This document shows, in pieces, positions 24,101 to 34,590 of a DNA stretch of 64,000 nt. The stretch comes from Burhinus oedicnemus (taxonomy: Eukaryota; Chordata; Aves; Charadriiformes; Burhinidae). Under the pieces are notes generated by a model that had not been told where the DNA came from, ran no database searches, and saw only the letters and a list, made by a program, of their open reading frames with translations. The translations under genes were made by a program, and so were the position numbers. Position 1 is the first letter of the stretch; the number at the start of each line of letters is the position of its first letter. Location: positions 4,331,662-4,395,661 of the forward strand of contig VFFE01007869.1 of the NCBI GenBank assembly GCA_008921705.1, read 5' to 3'.

Positions 24101-27100
24101 ACCACTGAGGATGAGCTTGTGGAATCGTGAACAGGTAAAAAATCAGTTTGTGTCTGCACCTTCTTGCACTTTTCTTTTAGAATTTGAGAATTGCTGAGTA
24201 TGAGTACGATGGGCCCAATCTCCTCTCTACTTACACCATCCCCTTGAGTTCAGTGACTGGTGATTTATGCCATAGCAATTGTCAGGAGGATCCAGCCTGT
24301 TGTGCTTCGGGGTTTGCAATCTTATTAGCTCTTTTCTGCTTCCATCTTGTTGCAAATAATCAAACTAAAAGTCCTGTGTAAGGATATTGATAGATTTGGG
24401 AAAATTAAACAACCCCTTACAATCAGGCTTATGGCAGATCAAGTGCGAGGTGCTATCTATGCTATTAAAATAGAGATTGTTTCATTGAGTTATTTCCAGA
24501 AGGTTCTCAGTGTTTTGCATTGAGTTTGCCCCTTACTTGACATTTTGCATTTTTTTTCCTGAAAAATAGCATAAAAGAGTAACAGGGACTAAGGATACTC
24601 TTTATCTCAAATATTAATTATAAGCGATCTAGTTTTCGACAATGCAGTACTTTGCTCATCAACTCAAGAGAAGAACCTAGAGGAGTTGGCTGTGAATCCA
24701 CGTGGGCCATTTGGAAGACGTGCTTGGTAGATCTCTTCCTAGCATCAAAATCAGTAAATATTCTGTATTAGATGAAACAATGAAGACAGAGGGAAAGTTT
24801 TTGTTTGTGACATAATGTTTGTATTTTAACACACGTTCTCCGGTCAGGCTATGCCTGGGTTAGATACAGTCTGCACAGAGCTTCCTGCAGGCCACCACAT
24901 GCAGTGCTCTGTCTGCCCCGCTTGGCACAGGCCATTGGGGTGAGCATGGCCGTACACTGCAATACCAGGCACATCTAATGCAAGCCTGTATCGAGAATAT
25001 GGTGGTGTTTGAGTCCTGAATTCGTCACACTTACCCAGCGCCTTCATCACTCTGTCCAGATTACAAATAGCCTATTTTTTCCTAAGATTCCCTTTTGTCC
25101 TGTATTTTACTTCAGCTAAGAAATGTCAAATCTCAGACATTTCACTTTCCTCTCCATAAAGCCACAGGGAAATTTTACTCATTGGAAACACAGACTAGGT
25201 CATCTAAGTGATGTGCACAAACAAAGACAGACTGATCCAGTTCTAGCAACTGCTTCTCCAGTGTGTAACATTTGAAGCTAACTCAAACTCTTGAATTACT
25301 GAATATCATATTTAGTGTATGGCTGCCTTAATGTCACCATTTCTTCAGCTAGATTTTCACGTATCTGTTGTACTCCTGCAGACATCCACTAGTGGCTAAG
25401 CTGAAACTTTGTTTAGATTGTTGCATACCTAAATGTAAAGGACATTACATATACAGGTATATTATATATATATCCTTTATGTTTAGGTATGTTTACTTCA
25501 ATTTGATGCCCCATCCCTGGAAGTGTTCAAGAGCAGGTTGGACCGGGACTTGGAGCAACCTGGTCTAGTGGGAGGTGTCCCTGCCCATGGCAGGGGGGTG
25601 GGAACTAGATGGTCTTGAAGGTCCCTTCCAACCTAAACCATTCTGCGATTCTGTGAATTCAGAAAGACATTTTGATTCACAAAATAGCAACTAACAACAG
25701 CCTACTTCGCAGTTTCTCTGAATGATGCTGTACTTATCTCCACACGCTTCATTATGGAGAAAATATTGATGATGTGGAAGATGCTGGTGTTGAAGGAATG
25801 AGAATGATCACTTGTGTACTAAAAGATGGCCAACACAGATGCAGTTAAAGCTAAAGGGAGCTTGAAGTGACTGTGGAGTAGAGCTTGTTTGGGGTGAGTT
25901 TGCTGAGCTGTGGAGCAGCTTCCCTGGGGCAGAGAGACACGCGTTCCCATTTGTAACCTCTCCTTTCATGTGTATCTGAGCTTACTCAGGGCCATGGCGC
26001 TATATGTCTTTGTGTCCCCTTTGGGTGGCAGAAGCTCAGTGTGCTTCTGGCCAGCATGGCTGCTATGAATGCTGGTGAATGTCCTCCGTGTGGTTCACCC
26101 CTTTCTAAGTAGGGTCTGAAACAGCAGGCTCTTCCACTGCCCCGCTTCCCTTGCAGCTCTGCCTGAAGTGCTAGCAGCCCGTAGAGGGCCCCACATTTAG
26201 AGGTGCTCTTTGGACCTGAGAAATTGTGGCTTGCTGGGTTTCTTTGTCATCGCGAATGGTGTTGGTGGGAAAGGATAAAAGAAGCACAGTACAATCGGCA
26301 GCTGAGGGAAGAGGGGCTGTTCTTTTTCTGTTCCTACTGGTAAAGCCATCTGGAGACCCTTGGAAGACTCAAGGACAGATATTTTCTGTCTGCATGGACT
26401 TGTACCTGCCTTGGTGAAGTCCAAGCCCCAAGGGATGTTCTGGGCTTGAAGGACCCTGTGCTGTTGGTCCCTTTCTCATGTGCACTGAGGTTGGCCGTGA
26501 AGACCCTTGCTTCAAAGGTGTACAAGCAGAGGGGACCCATCAGTTCAAGGCAAGTTGTGGCAGTCTTGGAATAACAAATAGCACTTCTGAAATGTGGAAA
26601 AGCCAAACGTCTGTCATTAAGGCAAATGCGTCCTCTGTGGATGTTTTAAACACAAGAGTTTTGGGGCACAAGTGCAGGATTGTCCTCTTTCACGGGTGCA
26701 TGGTGCCGAGCCCGGCCCCACTTGGCTCGGCTTCTGTTAAATTCCCCAGCCAAGAAGTGCATAGTTTCATCTCAGCCAAGTGTTTGTTTTACATGAGTTG
26801 AAAAGACTGCAGGGATTGTTTTGGCAACAAAACTGCCTGTTTTTCTAAACAAAAATCGTTATCTTCTCAATCTTGCTAATAGTGTATTTCTGGAGTCAAG
26901 ACACAACAATCCACAAAACAAACAATGTGGCTTCACCCACCTTCTCTAGCTCCGCTCCACTACTGACCACAGAAGGGTGGTTTGTAATCCTTATCACTTA
27001 GTCCAGTCACCATCCTGCTCAGGTGATATGCATTGGAATGAAAAAAACCTTGGGTTTATTTATTAAAAGTTATGTACTGTTTAGCTAATTTTAAGCTATT

Positions 27101-27284
27101 TAGTGTTTGAAGGCAAAAGGTTCTTCAACATGCAGTTCGTGGTGGGTGCTTAAGGACATCCCTGGATCAGGGGATCCCGTATGCTGCTTACATACACCAT
27201 TTAAAAATCTTTGCTAAACTAGAATATGATACACAGTGCATTTGTTAATTCCCCCCTTCCCCCCCCCTTTTTTTTTTCTTTTAG
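21138..27284. other. Non-coding stretch before VEPH1 coding exon 1
   Basis: This is AT-rich DNA with a CR1 tail at about 25510-25656 and a short TA-rich microsatellite near 25445-25475. I recognise no exon or other gene. It ends in a C/T-rich polypyrimidine tract feeding the acceptor at 27284. Confidence 0.5.
25510..25656 (+). mobile_element. CR1 LINE 3' end fragment
   Basis: CCATCCCTGGAAGTGTTCAA, then GGAGCAACCTGGTCTAGTGG, CCCTGCCCATGGCAGGGGGG and the GAAGGTCCCTTCCAACC tail form a classic short CR1 3' end. Confidence 0.93.
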
Positions 27285-27438
27285 ATTGGGGCCAAGGAAG
27301 TTTTGAAATGTGCCCCACATTTATTCTGCATATGAAATTGATCGTTAGTCCCCAGGATTGTTTGCGTTCTGTCCTCATCTGAGTCATTCATGCGCATGGT
27401 GCGTGCGGAGGTCTGGCTGAGTGGCAGCGAATGAAGCC
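27285..27438 (+). other. VEPH1: VEPH1 5'UTR part of the start-codon exon
   Basis: A long C-then-T polypyrimidine tract (27251-27284, ending TTTTAG) is a strong acceptor, which places the 5' edge of the exon at 27285 and makes this an internal exon with upstream non-coding exon(s). The stretch up to 27438 is untranslated. It includes one ATG triplet in MKLI context (near 27331) whose frame ends in TGA before the main start. The frame of the main ATG is open for six codons upstream, without another ATG. Confidence 0.7.
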
Positions 27439-27576
27439 ATGCATCATCTGTTTGGGCTGGTTTTGGCACAAAAGGACCTTTCACGTGCAGGGGATCTTTT
27501 CTCCTTAGAGGATGCTGAAATCGAAGGAAGCCTCTCAGAAGCTCTTGAACAAATAAGAATAATTAGTTCATCTGCG
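27439..27576 (+). CDS. VEPH1: VEPH1 coding exon 1
   Basis: VEPH1 (ventricular zone expressed PH domain homologue, vertebrate Melted) is an intracellular phosphoinositide-binding adaptor reported to modulate TGF-beta and related signalling. This exon encodes residues 1-46, beginning [20 protein letters not shown], nearly the same as the human start. The ATG at 27439 has GCC before it (G at -3). Human homology begins exactly at this Met, so I chose it over an in-frame GTG at 27421. The exon ends GCG/GTAAGTG in phase 0. The acidic [20 protein letters not shown] segment that follows is also typical of the family. The catalytic and membrane roles of the full protein depend on its C-terminal PH domain, which is not in this window. 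Confidence 0.96.
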
Positions 27577-27927
27577 GTAAGTGAAACACTATCCTTAATA
27601 ATTTTTCATGAGATGAAACATAAATAAAATATTAAAGACAGGGACATGCGAAATTTAAGTTTCTAAAAAAACTCAAGCCTGCCAAGCAAAGTGTAAGATT
27701 TAAAAATGTGGTAACCAAATCCAGTTCCCACTAGCTGGATTTCCTTTAAAGACATTTCAAGTTCATCTTTATCATAATTTTTATTAAGCAGTTATTTGTG
27801 GCATATTAAAGATTAACAGGAGGTTACAGGTACATGGTATGTGTAGTGTGTAGTCTGTTTGCAGCAGAAAGTGTTCTGAATGATGGTAGGTTCGTGGATG
27901 TTGGTAAACTCTTTAAAAGTGTTGTCC

Positions 27928-27946
27928 AAAAAAAAAAAAAAAAAAA
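27928..27946. repeat. Poly-A run
   Basis: Nineteen consecutive A residues in VEPH1 intron 1. Confidence 0.95.
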
Positions 27947-28080
27947 GTTCTTTATCCTTCCTGCTTCCAGTCTGCTGAAGGGAAGTGAAAATCTTTTTTG
28001 AGCCATAGGATATTCAATTAGCAACATGTACATGTTTTCACAACTGCACTTTTCTCGCACTTCATATAGTATGTGATTTT

Positions 28081-28370
28081 TAGAAATCAGTTTTGGCAAT
28101 GTGCAGACCTCCGTCTCTCAGAGCATTGATCATGGCGTTGCTGGTTGCAGCAAGAACTGACTCATCCATCAGGACAGCCACTGTACAGTGGCTCTCTGGT
28201 CATTTCTTTGACAGCAATTACATCTGCACAGTCTTTCAGAACATTTATCAAGTTGTTTTGGCCATTGCTTCTGCTGTTTGTGATGTACTTTGGCTCCCTT
28301 AACTGCAGATTATCGGCAGTTTTACACAAATTCCCCCTAATATACTTTTTGAGAGAACACGCCTGAATTC
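28081..28370 (-). pseudogene. Possible antisense pseudogene fragment, parent unknown
   Basis: On the minus strand two adjoining frames read like protein. One contains NGQNNLINVLKDCADVIAVK (about 28264-28205) and continues EMTREPLY. The other, one base out of register, contains AVLMDESVLAATSNAMINAL and runs to LHIAKTDF and a stop at about 28082. The frame change falls near 28180. The amino-acid make-up (balanced hydrophobics, few Cys/Trp/Pro clusters) is more protein-like than that of neighbouring intron frames, which suggests a frameshifted remnant of a coding sequence. I do not recognise the parent protein. Upstream, the frame is open only to about 28360, and no poly-A tail follows directly, so processed origin is not shown. 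It could also be chance. Confidence 0.3.
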
Positions 28371-29657
28371 ACTACAAAATGTTTTTACAACACACCAGCC
28401 TGCATTAAGCAGCTGAAGCATCTGCAGAGCTTCACCATCCCGACCTCCCGGCCACTGAACGGCGATTCCCACCAGAGGGCTCCGGAGATCCGGGAGCTGC
28501 TCCAGCAAGCTCCAGCAGCTGCCCAGCAGGCTGCATTTGGCAGAGGGGTGCAGATGTTTTTTCCCCAAACGTGAGGAGTTTCACAGCGGTGCAGACAGGC
28601 CCCCTCTGCTCTCTGTGTCCATGCACAGCCAACGACCGCACCGCCCGCAAGGCTTTGCTCTTGTGCCATCCCAGCCAGCACCTGGTAACTTGTTTGCCTC
28701 TATCAATAGGTAATCTTATACAAAAGAAAAAAGTGTGTTTTCTTTTTTTAATAAGTGCATGGACTTTTCTGTCACACCAAGCAAAGCCTGTAGAGGGCTA
28801 GCTGTGAATAAAGGCAGAGACCTGCTTTGAGTCTGACCCAAACGTGGTGGCTTCTCCCTGTGATACGCTGTCGTGCCACGCTGCGGCACGGAGCCCCCAG
28901 AGCTGACCCTGGAGCTGCGCTTCTGCAGGCTAGTGCTGAACCTGGCTCCAGCCCTTTAAAAATGACCGTGCTTTATCTAGCAAAGACAATGACTTCTGAT
29001 TAATGCTTCAGTCTCTCTTTTATCTTCGTTACTTTTTAAGGTGGAATAGCGTAGGTTAGACCAAGGGACAGTGACTGTGTATTCTGGGTCTTTTAAGTTA
29101 TGACGAAGCGCTGCTGTTTCATATCCACACGGCATCTGTGTCAGTGATTACGGGGGATTACAGGATTTTGTGATAAAACCTATTTAATTAACTTTTATTC
29201 ATGTTACATTGATACTAATTGAAACTAACTGTGCTTACATCAGGGACTTGACATGATGTGAAATATTTGGGGCCCTGTATTTGGGTCTATATATTGTGGC
29301 AATAACAATTCCAGTTTCAGTTTTAGGCCAGTTATGGGAGAAGAGGCCTGTGTGAGTGGTTCTAAGGTGTGTGGCTGCAATCCCTGGTCAAGAAGGCCAT
29401 GCTTCAAGACAGACTACTAAAAATCATTTGATAACGTAACCCATACCTTTCCAATAATGAGAATTAAGACCTAAAACAGTGAATTGCCTATAGGATGACT
29501 AATTTCTGTGTTTAGTCACACTAAATGTTCATTGTAAAGGTGGAAGTGAGAAAACAGACACTGGACAGTTACAAAAACTCCATGTCTTCAGGCTAATTTT
29601 GTGGGGTCCTTGAAAAGGAGGGGCATTCACCAGCAAACGTCTTCTCATTTGAACCAG

Positions 29658-29873
29658 GACTACCAGACCAATGACAATGACCAGGCCGTAGTGGAAATCT
29701 GCATCACTCGCATCACCACTGCCATCAGGGAGACGGCGTCCATAGAAAAGCACGGGGAAGCCCTCGTGGCGCTCTGGGAGTCGTGTTTAGAGCACAACCT
29801 GAAGCCTTCTGGAAAAGATGAGGACACACCACATGCAAAAATTGCATCCGATATCATGAGCTGTATCTTGCAG
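29658..29873 (+). CDS. VEPH1: VEPH1 coding exon 2
   Basis: The exon encodes residues 47-118 (72 codons, phase 0 to phase 0). It starts after GAACCAG with [20 protein letters not shown] and ends DIMSCILQ before GTAAGGC. It matches human VEPH1 closely throughout, including the [16 protein letters not shown] block. This is part of the N-terminal all-helical (ARM/HEAT-like) region that Melted family proteins carry ahead of the PH domain. The ORF is open upstream of the acceptor, but homology stops at DYQTN, which fixes the 5' edge. Confidence 0.96.
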
Positions 29874-32800
29874 GTAAGGCTCATCTGAAAGGAAGGGAGC
29901 ATAATGCATTCATTGGCTATTCGGTTTCATCTTTTAAAATGCAGTTGTACTTCATGTTTTCTGAGGGTGCGTGGGAGTGGTTGCATTTGTTTAAAACCAA
30001 GAATATGACCCCAAATGTCAATGTATATTGTTACATGTGTATGGCATCCGTTGCAGTGAATCAAAAGTTTTGGCAGCTTCCTTATCTTTAGAAGTGTCTT
30101 GACTGTTTAGTGCCAGATTTCATAATTCTTCATTAATTCTAAGTATTTCCATTTTATATAAGTATTAAAGTGGGAGACACAGAGCTATCATTTTCTGTGG
30201 TTAGAGAAAGATTCATTTGAAAGCACTTAATATGAGGCAAGAGGTTATTCTTTCGAATCGTTCTGAAAGGCACCAAAATGCTAAAGAGACTTTAACGATA
30301 TGAAATTTAGGTCATTAAATATGCTGTCAGTAAGGAGGATCTCCCTTAACATTTTGTTTGTAAAAGCAGAGTCCAGATACAACACAGAAAACTGACTTCT
30401 GAACTAAAATCCGATTGCAACTACTCTAAATAGAGGACTAGAAAGATGTTATGCTCTAGCCAGGAATGTTGGAATGATTTCTTCAAATAATTTACTAAAT
30501 GTTGGAGGCAGCAATGACAAGATTTAAAAGGTATTTAGGTCACAAAAACATTTGCTAGAAGAACAGCTGAAACTGGGTCCTGTTTGAACTCAGTAGCCTA
30601 TGAACTATCGCTCCCTGTGAATGCAAGACTAAAAAGAAGACATCTTAGTATATAGCAGCCTTTTGGGGGTAGGAGTGGGCTATTCCAAGGCTTTCTAAGA
30701 CAGTAAGCTGAGGGTGAAAAGCCACTTGAAGGGTGAGGAAGGGGGAACATGGTATTAAATCAGGGTGAGTTTGAGGCATTTTTTGGTTTTGTTGGTTTGT
30801 GGGTTTTGAGTTTCTTTGGGGTTTTTTTAGCCAGGACTGCAGGCAATATCGTTCCTTGTTGGGAAAGCAACAGAATACACTGGAGAGACCCACGGAGAAA
30901 CCTATGTGCACAGTTATCTAACTGGAAGCAGAAATCGGGCTTGTTTCCAGAGTTTCAGCTGTGGGTACAATTCATGGGGACCCAGCTCCATGTCAGATGG
31001 AGAAACAGTTGCTATGAAGTGCCTTTCTGTACAGACTGCTCTGGGGTGATGTTTGCAGTACGTCTGCTCTTTCGTAGTTGCTTTCTTTACCTCTGCCTCT
31101 TAAATCAGATGTGGGGGTGCTTTTTGTTCTTTCATTCTAAAAATGCAAGTGAAGGTGGCATAAATATGTCACTGTCCCATGAAAGGTACTGCTTAGCCCC
31201 TTGTACCATATATTGTTCCATAGACTTAGTGAGATTCCTCATCTAGTTTGGCTAAAGGTGTTTAAAGTCTGAAAGAAACAAAGAGTTTAATAACATCAAT
31301 GCTGAATTTGCTTCAATGAAATTTTACTTTACAGTGGTCCGTTTTGTTTTATCCCTGGTCTGTCTCTCTGAAGACGCACAAAAAAGTATATTATAGTAAA
31401 ATATTAAAGGAAGGAAAAATCTGCTTTTCTGAAGCCCATGTTCTTGTTGATTTTGGTTTGGGAAGCATAGAGGTTTTTTCTAGCCAGACATTTGGTCAAG
31501 ACTGTGGATGAGGCTTAGGAAGATTTCCTCTGCACTGCGCTGGCATCCCTGAGCCGTGATGCATAAGCTGCACCCCAGCGCAGGGCACAGCAGCGCGTCT
31601 GATGAGGGTCAGTGGTATATCAGGGGGTCGTGTCCCCTCTGCCCGTCTCTGTGAATGACGGGCTTTGGCAGGCACCGCGCTTTCTGATAGGCACTGCGTT
31701 CCCGGGGGTGTTGCCTAATCTCCCTTTCTGTCTTGTGTCCCTGGAGGTTAGACACTAACTGGATTTGGATGCCGGTAGGAGCACAGCTTAAACTTTCCTG
31801 TTGAGAGACTGTACAGTGTAAAAATCATATTTTGTCTTTGCGGTACTTTAGAAATCATATTTCGTGAGAATATTGAAGTATGCAATGGCTTGTCTAAGCT
31901 TTCGTTTTGTGCTGTTGGCAACTGTGTGCCTAAATCAAGCTAGCTCATATCCAAATGGTTTGGGGATTGCTGTGTGGTGCAGAGTACTTCAAGAAAGGAG
32001 TTCATTGAAATGAAATGAGAAAGTTATGAAAGTACACTTACTGCTCCCTGAAACAGAGCTATTATCAGCAAGTTCCTTTGCATAAAAAAAAAGAAAGAAG
32101 GCATAAAATGAGTTTTTATACAGTACGTGAGGGATAGTTGAAGTAGTAATGAATATCTGACAGCTGGGTTGAATCTCACAGCATGTTTCTGTTGATATTA
32201 GCAGCAGGGAGGTCCCCTAGGTTTGCAAACATCGCTGTATCATATTATTGAAATCTGTTTTTCATTGTCACCTTCACATTTTCATAAGTGAGCATTCATG
32301 CCCTGATATTTATAATGGAAGAAATGGAACCTTTCTCCTTACATCTGAATTCAAACCTTTTCTTAACTAAGTATTTTATCTTTATTGTAGGAAAAAAAAA
32401 AACAAACCCAACTTGTTCTTTGGAGTTTTCTTAGATCTTTTAAATCATAGTCAGAGGGCCAAACCTTATCTTCCTGTTCTTTCTGCATGGAGTCCCAGAG
32501 TATAAATTGGAGGCAGAATTTGGCTCCTGCTCAGTAGTGCCTCTCAGTCAAATATAATGAGGCATTATGATGATTTAAACATGCTGCTGCATAAAGCTCT
32601 ATTCATTTTAAGGGCTTTTCTGATTAAAGATGCAACTTTTGGTGATAGGGCAGTTGCCATTGTGAGCTATCTTGACACCTAGGAGTTGCTGCAGCCCCTT
32701 CCTCCTTAGGGGCTGGCAGAAAGGCAGTGTCCCGGAGCGGCTGCAGCACTCCAATGCTTGGCAGGTCCCTGGTGCAAGGAAAAATCCTCACAGCCGGTTT

Positions 32801-34415
32801 AACTGGGCTCTTTTGCATTGGTTGAGTAGCACAATACAGCCGTACTTAGGGTGAGTCCTGCTCTCCGTGAGGCTAATGGCAAAGGCAGTTACTGCTGATG
32901 GAGGCAGAGCTGGCCTAGGAGGCAATGTAGCAGGGTATATGGAACAACAGATTTGGGTTTTTTTCAGGTCTAAATGTATTTTTTTCGGTGCTGCTCCAGA
33001 ATGAGCATGTGTTAAGTCTGGACTGCCTTTCTTTGCACCATTTTGTTGCTTTCCGAAACATCTGGGTTCCAGAGGTTGCCTGTGATTTCAGATGCTAATT
33101 AAATATAATCATATTGCAGGATTATTTTCAAAAACAGTGATGTACTCCAGTTTCAAAGAGATGTTCAAAACTGAGTGAAGATGAGACAAAAGCACTGATT
33201 AAGGAGGCTCCAGAAGAGCCTTAGTTACACATAAACATATCCTACTAGTTTCAAAGGCAGTTATGTGTGGGAACTTAATGTGCAGTAGATGTGTGTAGTC
33301 TACGCACACAATCTCACGTATACAAATAGTAGCAGAAAACCTTTTCTGACCTTAATGTCAAAACTGAAGTGCACATGCAGATACCTCTGAGATCACTGAA
33401 GCTTGGTGCCATTTTGAGGACAGAAGTTAGCTGTCTTGAAAGATTTCCATTGACCCCAATGTTCAGAGAAATTGGCTGGAGTTTAAGAATCATAGAATAG
33501 GTTGGGTTGGAAGGGACCCTTTAAAGGTCATCTAGTCCAAAATCACCTGCAATGAGCAGGAACATCAAGAAAGGAAATCTAAATTGTTATTAGAGGAAAA
33601 CTGATGATCAGTACTAAAGCTATTACCCTGTGAGCAAGTCTTCCTGTACTCACGCGTACTCTTTTCCTCATTTGACCAGTTTGCCTTTGATTTAGTCCCA
33701 GTGGCCTAGCATGAGATCCTATTCTGGGAATAGAGGAGTACTTTCTTCACGTGGTCTCTGCCAGCACAAAGATAGGCCAAAACTCAAGAGTAGTAACACA
33801 CTTGGGTTTAGATGAGGGAAGCTGTGACCTGTGCTGGGGAAGATTTACCCATGCTTGAAACTAAGCTTCCCTGAGCCTTGACTCTGTGCCTGCACATCGG
33901 GCTGCCCTGCTTGGGGACGGACATTGGAGTGCGGCAGGTCACTGGGATGCAGGACCGAGAGGCAGCAATGTGTCTCTTACTGCAGGGAGCAACATATACC
34001 AGTCAACAGCATGAGGCATTTTCTGTGCTTTGGGATGAAAATTACCTACTCTGTGTGGATGATGGATACAGCTTCTGCTCTCTTCTCTGAGAGCACCAAA
34101 CACAAAATGTCTTGTTAGAAACGTTACAGCAGTTAACTTTTAACTAGTACACTTAATATCGTGTTTTCTCCTCTTGCAGAAGACAAAAATAGGTGCGTTA
34201 TTAGCATCTCCCAGTGCACCACTTTTAAATTTGCTTACTCACTCTTTCTTTGAAGTCTGCCTTCAGTGGTGTTACTAAAACATAACCTTTCTTAACATGT
34301 TTTTTTTTTTTCACCTGTTTTGATTTTTGTTTTTCTACCCTGATCAGCATGAGACTTTATTTTAATCATTTTTTTCCAGCTGCTTGTTTTTCAGTGGTTT
34401 TTCATGTTTTTACAG
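29874..34415 (+). other. VEPH1: VEPH1 intron 2
   Basis: This GT-AG intron of 4542 nt is in phase 0. It contains a G/T-rich low-complexity tract (30780-30830) and a reverse CR1 tail (33487-33571). No other gene was recognised. Two open frames (30749-31246 plus, 165 codons, and shorter ones near 33900) look like chance. Confidence 0.9.
33487..33571 (-). mobile_element. CR1 LINE 3' tail, reverse orientation
   Basis: AATCATAGAATAGGTTGGG, then GGAAGGGACC and GGTCATCTAGTCCAA is the reverse complement of a CR1 end. Only the last 85 bases or so remain. Confidence 0.88.
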
Positions 34416-34590
34416 AATTACAATCGACCTCCAGTAATGGCCTTAGCTGTCCCAGTGGCGGTGAAATTTCTTCAGAGGGGCAATAAGGAACTGTGCAGAA
34501 ACATGTCAAGTTATCTATCCTTGGCTGCCATCGCTAAAGCGGATCTGCTGGCTGATCACACAGACACCATTGTCAAAAGTGTCCTTCAAG
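34416..34590 (+). CDS. VEPH1: VEPH1 coding exon 3
   Basis: The exon encodes residues 119-176 plus the first base of codon 177 (175 nt). It begins [20 protein letters not shown] after TTTTACAG and ends [13 protein letters not shown] before GTACGAA. It is nearly identical to the human block, with the conserved [11 protein letters not shown] and [16 protein letters not shown] segments. The donor is in phase 1, and it pairs with the acceptor at 47422 to rebuild a GGG glycine codon. This splice encloses the 12.8-kb intron that holds PTX3. Confidence 0.96.

Larger units (their letters stand above)
27577..29657 (+). other. VEPH1: VEPH1 intron 1
   Basis: This GT-AG intron of 2081 nt is in phase 0. 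It contains a poly-A run (27928-27946) and an antisense pseudogene-like segment (28081-28370). The rest is unremarkable. Confidence 0.9.

Noticed and set aside
27421..27438. Upstream GTG as the VEPH1 start
   Set aside because: The human protein begins at the ATG at 27439, which has a good context; a GTG start is not expected.
30749..31246. 165-codon plus-strand frame in VEPH1 intron 2
   Set aside because: It begins in a G/T-rich low-complexity tract and has no family resemblance. Probably chance.
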